Source of the DNA: Desulfobacteraceae bacterium
GTDB taxonomy: Bacteria > Desulfobacterota > Desulfobacteria > Desulfobacterales > Desulfococcaceae
Assembly (NCBI GenBank): GCA_011390755.1
Contig: JAABRU010000002.1
Location: 62,001 to 126,000 of the forward strand
Reading direction: 5' to 3'
Length of the DNA: 64,000 nt
The translations under genes were made by a program, and so were the position numbers. Shown here piece by piece: positions 57,962 through 64,000 of the stretch (positions are counted from its first letter, which is position 1; each line of letters opens with the position of its first letter). The notes below the pieces were generated by a model that saw only the letters and a program-made list of their open reading frames with translations, was not told where the DNA came from and did not search any database.

Positions 57962-58338
57962 ATGATTATGACGGTGCAGTGCTCTGTCAGGTTTTGAATG
58001 ACGGGTTATGTTATCCTGTAAGGGTGTATTGCATACGCCCCTGGGAAATTTCAGGGTGTTGCATACCCATCAGTTTAACCTTGACAAACCAGTAGGGGAT
58101 TCGGGAAAAATATTTATTCCGCCGACCGCCCGAAAATGAATTTCCGGGCGATCATACCCCGTCCCCGCGGGATTTTTTATTTTTTCCGTGTCCCTCGGTT
58201 TACCCGTCTGTTATTGCCCCTGCACATAAAAAAGTGTCAAAAAAAATGTTTCGACTATTGCGATTTAATGATATAAAGAGAAATGTTAAATTCAATGGTT
58301 CGGTAATTTTTTCTGATTTGCAGCGCATAAAAATATAA

Positions 58339-58494
58339 GGCAGTGGGGCAAATCCGTTGATGACGGTCTCCCCTCCCCTGAGGGAGGGGCAGGGGGAGGG
58401 TGAAAACACAATGAATTACAAAGTGTTATTTTTACCCCTCCCCTGACCCCTCCCACAGGGGGAGGGGAATTTTCAGCGGATTTGACCCACTGCC
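58339..58494. repeat. Inverted repeat element with ggcagtgggKcaaatccgYtga termini and G/C-run core
   Basis: ggcagtggggcaaatccgttga ... tcagcggatttgacccactgcc; partial relatives at 12779-12852, 35410-35430 and 54268-54373. Confidence 0.85.
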
Positions 58495-58531
58495 AAATAA
58501 TGAAAAGCATTCTGATATTATCTGATATTAT

Positions 58532-59107
58532 ATGGACAGTAAACAAAATCCCATATCACTGGAAGAGCTGACAGCGCAGATTGACAAAGAGGCCCGTCGT
58601 GCGGATGAGGGCATCAGCGGGGGGGGAAACCTCGGGGCCGCTTACAGTAACGAGCAGTATATCCGCTTTATGCTCGACGATGTGTATATGGCCGTCCCGC
58701 TTTCCGCGGCTTTGGAAATCGGGCGGCAGCCCAGGATTACCCGACTGCCGAATCTGCCGGGCTGGGTGCTGGGGGTTTCCAATATCCGGGGAGAAATTAT
58801 TTCCATTGTGGATCTGAAAGCCTTTTTTTCCATGTCGCCGCCCGGCCTGAAAAAAACCCAGCGTTTTATCATTATCCGCAAGGATGATATAAAAACAGGG
58901 ATCACCGTGGACCGGATTATCGGTATTTATACCCCTGAACACAAAGATATAACCCGCACCCAGTTATATCATTCCGCAGACAGTCAGCAGATGAAATGGA
59001 CCCCGTATATTGCCGCTGTTCTGCGCGCGGAGGACAGTGTGCTGAATATACTGGACACCGGCAAACTGCTGACGGACCGCCGCATGAATGCATTCAGTGC
59101 CGAGTGA
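58532..59107 (+). CDS. CheW-like chemotaxis coupling protein
   Basis: IRFMLDDVYMAVPLSAALEIGRQPRITRLPNLPGWVLGVSNIRGEIISIVDLKAFF. Confidence 0.88.
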   Translation: MDSKQNPISLEELTAQIDKEARRADEGISGGGNLGAAYSNEQYIRFMLDDVYMAVPLSAALEIGRQPRITRLPNLPGWVLGVSNIRGEIISIVDLKAFFSMSPPGLKKTQRFIIIRKDDIKTGITVDRIIGIYTPEHKDITRTQLYHSADSQQMKWTPYIAAVLRAEDSVLNILDTGKLLTDRRMNAFSAE

Positions 59108-59518
59108 GCATCCGAACCGCATCTGATGACATAAACATGATGAATCGGTAAAAAGTCCAAATTTCAAAAATGGCTATTAATAAAATCAGAGTGTTAATAC
59201 CAGCATTCCGATTGTCTTTGCAACACTTTGAAAATTAAACTGAATTTTTCAAAATTTTTTGCATACCCAGAGAATCGGATTCAATAAATTCAGATTGCCG
59301 GATCGCAAAGAGCGAAATGTGGGTTAATATATATAAAAATCTGTTTTTCGGACTTTCTGCGAGACCGTCAGAATAGATCCGCAGTTTCCGGGAATTTTCC
59401 GGGAGAACTGCTGAGACACAATACAATAAGACATTGAAACTGCATCCCCAAAACAGAATTCCTGCATACTGCGCAGGATTACAGACAGATTCCGTAAGGA
59501 AAACAGAGGATTGTATCC

Positions 59519-62491
59519 ATGTCCGGGCCTGCTGACGAAATCATCAGGGGATATATTGATGAAGTACAGACCTATATCCCCTTGCTGAAGGAAGGCACTG
59601 CAAAACTGCGGACAGATCCCGGTCAGAAAAAAGTGCTGAAAGAACAGCATGGTATGGTCAGTACCATCAAAGGGGCCTCCCTGATGATCGGTATTCCGGG
59701 GCTGAGCACTATTGCCGGGCAGCTGGAAGAACTTCTGGCGGATATGCTTGCCGGGCAGGTAACAGCAGATGCAGCGGCTCTGGATGCGGTGGACAGCACT
59801 CTGGAATGCATACAGCAGTACTGCGATGATATTTGCGGAGAAAAAGGTGTGCAGTCTCGGGAAATCCTGCGGCAGATACTGCTGATATGCCGACCTCTCC
59901 GGAATATGCCGCCTGAAGAAGATGAAGCCGCAATGGCCGGGATACTGGACAGTGTGCCGGAACACGAAGGACTCAGCGGCCAGGGGGATGAAGAACCGCT
60001 TTTTGAAATTGATGCGGAAATGGCAGAGACCCTGGCCGAATCGGAACAGGCAGATGAAAACGGGGAGGCATTTCCGGAAAATACAGGGGAAACAGAAGAG
60101 GATGAAGATAGGGCCATGACGGAAATGCCGGATGTCATGCCCGAACTGCTGGAGAGTTTTTATGAAGAATCCAAAGAACACCTGGAAGAACTGGACAGTT
60201 CTTTAAACAGCCTGGAAGCCCGGATTACAGCCCCTGCCCCCATATCCCCGGCCGTCAGAGAAAGCATCCGCAAAATCCGCCGGGCCGTGCATACCCTCAA
60301 AGGTGCGGCCGCGGTGATCGGTCTTTCCAATATTTCCTCCTGGGGTCATATTATGGAGGATTTTCTGGACTGGTTATTTGAAACTGCAAAGGATATCCGG
60401 CCGGAAACCGTATCACTGCTCATGGAATCCGCGGATCTGCTGGCCCGTATCGTTGCCATCCCCCAGGATCCCCAGAAAGCCAAAATCCGCACTCTGCAGG
60501 CCCGTTATGCGGAAATCATGCAGACATCCCCGGAAGAAATCACCGTGGCCGATACCCATGAAGAATCGGAAAAAAAAGAAAAACCCCCATCCGCACCTGC
60601 GGAGGAAGAGGCGGATATTCCGGCTGATTTTTACAGCAGGCAGGGACAGACACTGCGGGTGAGTACAGACAGGGTGGATGAACTGGTCAATCTCATCGGC
60701 GAACTGATGATTGCCGCCAGTGCCTTTGATCAGCAGATGAGTATATTTACCGAAGCTCTGCATGAGCTGGAATGGTCACGGGATCGCCTGCGGGAAATTG
60801 CACGGAACATGGAAGTGGAATATGAGGTCAAAGCCCTGGGGGGGCTGAAAAGCGGACTTATCCCCCTGCCTTCGGATACCGCTGCGGGCAGGGATCCTCT
60901 TTCGGAATTTGAGGATTTCGACTCTCTGGAACTGGATCAGTATTCGGAACTGAGCCTGATTATCCGTACCCTGAATGAATCCTCCATTGATGTGGGTGCC
61001 ATCTTTTCACGACTGACCAGTATGCACAGCGATTATGACGGTCATTTCAACCGTCAGCGGGTACTGCTGAGTGATCTGCAGGATAAAATGATGCAGGTGC
61101 GCATGATTCCCATGTCCACCCTCAGCAACAAACTGCGCCGCACCGTGCGGGAAGTCGCCAAAGTCCTGAAGAAAAAAATACGACTGGTCATCAGCGGTGA
61201 AGAAATTGAACTGGATCGGCTGATATGGGAAAAAATAACTGATCCCCTTATGCATCTGCTCCGGAATGCAGCGGATCACGGTATAGAAATGCCGGAGGTC
61301 CGTAAAGAAACGGGAAAAACCCCCATGGCCACCATCCGCCTGGAGGCCAGCCGGGAAGGGAACCAGGTTGTTATCCGCATCAGTGATGACGGTGCCGGGC
61401 TGGATTACCGGACTATCCGGGAAAAAGCCCTGAAAGCCGGGCTGATTTCAGCAAAAGAAAAAATACCCGAAGAAGAGCTGGCCGGACTGATTTTCCGCCC
61501 CGGATTCAGCACAAAAAATCGGATCAGCGAGGTCTCCGGCCGGGGTGTGGGCATGGATGTGGTGCGGGAGAATATCCAGGCCCTGAAAGGCAATGTACGG
61601 GTGGTATCCTGGAAAGACAAAGGCACCCGTTTCACCATCCGCATTCCGCTGACCCTGGCTGCCATCCGGGCACTGCTTTTTTCCGTGGGCGGACATCCCT
61701 ATGCCATTGCCCTGAATGAAATACGGGAAATTATCCGGGCCGATGCCGAAAGCCTGATACAGACACCCAAAAGAGCTTTGCGGACAGAAAAGGATCTGAT
61801 CCCCCTGACCCCTTTGAAAGACTATCTGGTTCCAAGTGAGGCCGGGGAGCATTCTGTGGAAAATCCGATTATTCTGGTGGCAGAATGTGCGGGAAAAACC
61901 GAAGCTCTGGAAGTGGACAGCCTGCTGGGACAGCAGGAAATTGTTATCAAAAGCACCGGAACGCATCTGCGCCATGTGCGCGGCATTTCCGGCGTTACCA
62001 TTGTCGGGGACGGAACCGTGGTTCCCATTCTGAACATTCCGGAACTCATCGGCCGGGAAGCCGGTATTCCCGGCAGGATGGGAGCGGATTTTGAAGACAG
62101 CACTGCGGCAGGACCTCTGAACGAAAAACCCCTGGCCGTAATGATTGTGGATGATTCCGTGAGTATCCGCCAGGTGGTCTCCCGGCTCATAGAAGAACAG
62201 GGCTGGAAAGTGAAAACCGCCAAAGACGGCATGGATGCTTTGGAAAAACTGGGGGAAACAAAACCGGATATTATTATTCTGGATATTGAAATGCCGCGCA
62301 TGAACGGCTATGAACTGCTCAGCACCCTCGGCGCAGAACCCGAATACCGGGATATTCCCGTTGTGATGCTGACCTCCCGCGCGACCGGAAAACATCAGGA
62401 AAAAGCCCTGGGACTGGGGGCCAAAGGTTTTATGGTCAAGCCCTATAATGATAATGAATTCATTGATCTGCTATTGCATCTGACCGGTTGA
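59519..62491 (+). CDS. CheA-type hybrid histidine kinase (two Hpt-like regions, HATPase, CheW-like, REC)
   Basis: Second Hpt AVHTLKGAAAVIG; HATPase HLLRNAADHGIEMPEVR, DDGAGLD, GRGVGMDVVRENI; C-terminal REC MIVDDSVSIRQVV...DIIILDIEMPRMNGYELL...VMLTS. Confidence 0.93.
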   Translation: MSGPADEIIRGYIDEVQTYIPLLKEGTAKLRTDPGQKKVLKEQHGMVSTIKGASLMIGIPGLSTIAGQLEELLADMLAGQVTADAAALDAVDSTLECIQQYCDDICGEKGVQSREILRQILLICRPLRNMPPEEDEAAMAGILDSVPEHEGLSGQGDEEPLFEIDAEMAETLAESEQADENGEAFPENTGETEEDEDRAMTEMPDVMPELLESFYEESKEHLEELDSSLNSLEARITAPAPISPAVRESIRKIRRAVHTLKGAAAVIGLSNISSWGHIMEDFLDWLFETAKDIRPETVSLLMESADLLARIVAIPQDPQKAKIRTLQARYAEIMQTSPEEITVADTHEESEKKEKPPSAPAEEEADIPADFYSRQGQTLRVSTDRVDELVNLIGELMIAASAFDQQMSIFTEALHELEWSRDRLREIARNMEVEYEVKALGGLKSGLIPLPSDTAAGRDPLSEFEDFDSLELDQYSELSLIIRTLNESSIDVGAIFSRLTSMHSDYDGHFNRQRVLLSDLQDKMMQVRMIPMSTLSNKLRRTVREVAKVLKKKIRLVISGEEIELDRLIWEKITDPLMHLLRNAADHGIEMPEVRKETGKTPMATIRLEASREGNQVVIRISDDGAGLDYRTIREKALKAGLISAKEKIPEEELAGLIFRPGFSTKNRISEVSGRGVGMDVVRENIQALKGNVRVVSWKDKGTRFTIRIPLTLAAIRALLFSVGGHPYAIALNEIREIIRADAESLIQTPKRALRTEKDLIPLTPLKDYLVPSEAGEHSVENPIILVAECAGKTEALEVDSLLGQQEIVIKSTGTHLRHVRGISGVTIVGDGTVVPILNIPELIGREAGIPGRMGADFEDSTAAGPLNEKPLAVMIVDDSVSIRQVVSRLIEEQGWKVKTAKDGMDALEKLGETKPDIIILDIEMPRMNGYELLSTLGAEPEYRDIPVVMLTSRATGKHQEKALGLGAKGFMVKPYNDNEFIDLLLHLTG

Positions 62492-62492
62492 T

Positions 62493-63212
62493 ATGAAAGA
62501 AATCATGCTGTTTCAGGCCGGAAACGAAGAATTCGGACTTTATCTGTCTGATGTCAAAAGCGTGTACCGGGCATCGGAACTCGCGCAACTGCCTCTTTCT
62601 CCGGAACTTTCAGACAGTCTGTCTGAAGAAGTTTCCGGCAGGGTGCCCGGTATTTCACCCCATGGGGGAACCGGCAGTCTGTCTGATGACAGTTATATCC
62701 GTGTCTGCCGTCTGCCCGGGGGCAAAGATATGCTCCTTTATGATTTTCCGCGGATATTCAGTGCGAAAACCCGGCCTTCCCCCCTGCAGAAAATCATCCG
62801 CACGGATGTGGGCAGTGTTGCCCTGGCGGTGCTGGCAGATCATATTGAACGGGTGGCGGAAAGCGATGCCGACCGGATTTTCTCCCTGCCGCGGGTTTTC
62901 GGAAAACGGTCTCTGCAATGGTTTCCTTCGGTATTTTCAACCGGCACAGCCGGAGAGGAAAAGAGACTGGTTCCCATTCTGGACCCGGCAGGAATGGCCG
63001 GTATTGATGCAGTGGCACAGGATACTGTCTGCCGTCCCCCGGATATCCCCGCCGGGGACTGCCGGGATACGGAAGAATATATTTCCCGCTGCATCCGGCC
63101 GGATGCACTGGAAAAGGAGATTTGCCGTGCCATACGCAGGGGAATCAGCAGGGGACTGAACAGAAGCATATTCCGGATGACGGTATTTCGGGAAAAGGCG
63201 GCAGGACATTGA
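62493..63212 (+). CDS. Divergent CheW-like protein
   Basis: MLFQAGNEEFGLYLSDVKSVYRASELAQLPL; position between CheA and another CheW-like gene. Confidence 0.6.
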   Translation: MKEIMLFQAGNEEFGLYLSDVKSVYRASELAQLPLSPELSDSLSEEVSGRVPGISPHGGTGSLSDDSYIRVCRLPGGKDMLLYDFPRIFSAKTRPSPLQKIIRTDVGSVALAVLADHIERVAESDADRIFSLPRVFGKRSLQWFPSVFSTGTAGEEKRLVPILDPAGMAGIDAVAQDTVCRPPDIPAGDCRDTEEYISRCIRPDALEKEICRAIRRGISRGLNRSIFRMTVFREKAAGH

Positions 63213-63694
63213 CCGTATATCTGAAACAGGACGGAAGGGACCGGGTACTGCTGATTCCCGCACATGCACCGAAAATTTCGGGAAAAGCCGTCCATTTTCT
63301 GTTTACCCTCGGTCAGGTAAAAGATATATTCCGTAAAGAAGTGATTCGGCAGATTCCTTTTGCCCCTTCCTGGGTGATGGGGCTGACCCGCTGGCGGGAG
63401 AAGGCGGTTCCGGTCATCTGTCTGGAAGACTGCCTGGGAATGCCCTTTATTCCCTCTGCGCATCCCGGCCGTATGGTGCTCATCCGCAGCCGGGAACAGT
63501 ATGCTGTTCTTTATGCGGATACGGCTCTCCGACTGGTACATCTGCCGGAAACTTCTGCTCCCCCGGAATCTGTTTCCTGGATTTCCGAAAAAAATCTTGT
63601 ACGGGGTGTCTATGAATGCAAAGAAGGATTTCTGGTGCTGGCAGATATGCCCGGAATTCTGAACATGCGGCAAAAGCAGATAACAGGGGAATAA
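63209..63694 (+). CDS. CheW-like protein
   Basis: FLFTLGQVKDIFRKEVIRQIPFAPSWVMGLTRWREKAVPVICLEDCLGM. The ORF track gives 63122; TTG 63209 overlaps the upstream stop. Start uncertain. Confidence 0.65.
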   Translation: MTVYLKQDGRDRVLLIPAHAPKISGKAVHFLFTLGQVKDIFRKEVIRQIPFAPSWVMGLTRWREKAVPVICLEDCLGMPFIPSAHPGRMVLIRSREQYAVLYADTALRLVHLPETSAPPESVSWISEKNLVRGVYECKEGFLVLADMPGILNMRQKQITGE

Positions 63695-63769
63695 AAAAGT
63701 CCAACAGAATACCGGCGGTCTGTCCGCCTATACAGCAAATCTTCGGAACCACAGCAGAAGGAGGAAATT

Positions 63770-64000
63770 TTGGAACGTCTGAAAAAATGGATACAGGGCC
63801 TGAGTATCGGCACCAAACTGCAGCTCAGTATTGTACTGATCGTATTATTTGCACTGGCCGTTGTTTTATCAATTTTCAGTACCTCTTATCTGCAATCCGT
63901 GATTGCCAGTAATCAGGAGGTTCTGCAGGCAAGAGCGGATGCCGTGGCCAATTATATCTCGGCAACGGATATCGAGGGGCAGTTGCAGATCCCGGATCAG
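63770..64000 (+). CDS. N-terminus of methyl-accepting chemotaxis protein or sensor kinase (truncated at window end)
   Basis: TTG start after aaggaggaaattt; MERLKKWIQGLSIGTKLQLSIVLIVLFALAVVLSIFSTSYLQSVIASNQEVLQARADAVANYISATDIEGQLQIPDQ...; one TM helix. Confidence 0.7.
   Translation, partial: MERLKKWIQGLSIGTKLQLSIVLIVLFALAVVLSIFSTSYLQSVIASNQEVLQARADAVANYISATDIEGQLQIPDQ

Noticed and set aside
62608-62626. tcagacagtctgtctga near-palindrome, with a similar 16-mer near 54643
   Set aside because: Lies inside a CDS (62493-63212) and can be a chance coding feature.

Overview
The window appears to be a bacterial chromosome segment. I infer a deltaproteobacterial/Desulfobacterota-like host from gene content, and this is not proven. 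It has four parts. (1) 1-18.4 kb: a hybrid NRPS/PKS-type biosynthetic cluster, 5'-truncated at the window edge. It contains C-PCP, KS-AT-ACP-TE, an O-methyltransferase, a radical-SAM sulfatase maturase, a Ser-type lipoprotein sulfatase, two sulfotransferases, a chorismate-lyase-like DUF98 protein, an AMP ligase and a fused double SyrD/PvdE-like ABC exporter. (2) 18.5-41.4 kb: an accessory region of membrane and sensory genes. It contains DUF697/EcsC paralogs, an SPFH protein, a PBP-I + SBP_bac_5 fusion, SpeA, a P1B-like ATPase without a CPx motif, an Arg:Gly amidinotransferase and a J-domain/TPR protein. It also holds two proteins that fuse a LivJ-like periplasmic-binding domain to a Cys-loop-receptor-like (pLGIC) channel. 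These two flank an MscS/MscK-type channel, and one is translationally coupled to it. (3) 41.9-57.9 kb: mostly housekeeping genes (HD protein, RecO, SurA-like x2, Mfd, tRNA-Thr, MFS, HisC, sigma-54 activator, RluA, DUF3786, DUF3124, RecD, DUF2007-like). (4) 58.5-64 kb: a chemosensory cluster (CheW-like x3, CheA-REC, start of an MCP or sensor). Intergenic regions carry many palindromic, MITE-like elements of several families. Some have clear target-site duplications, one is nested in another, and no transposase gene is visible. No CRISPR array or rRNA was seen. All family calls come from reading motifs by eye; no database search was run.
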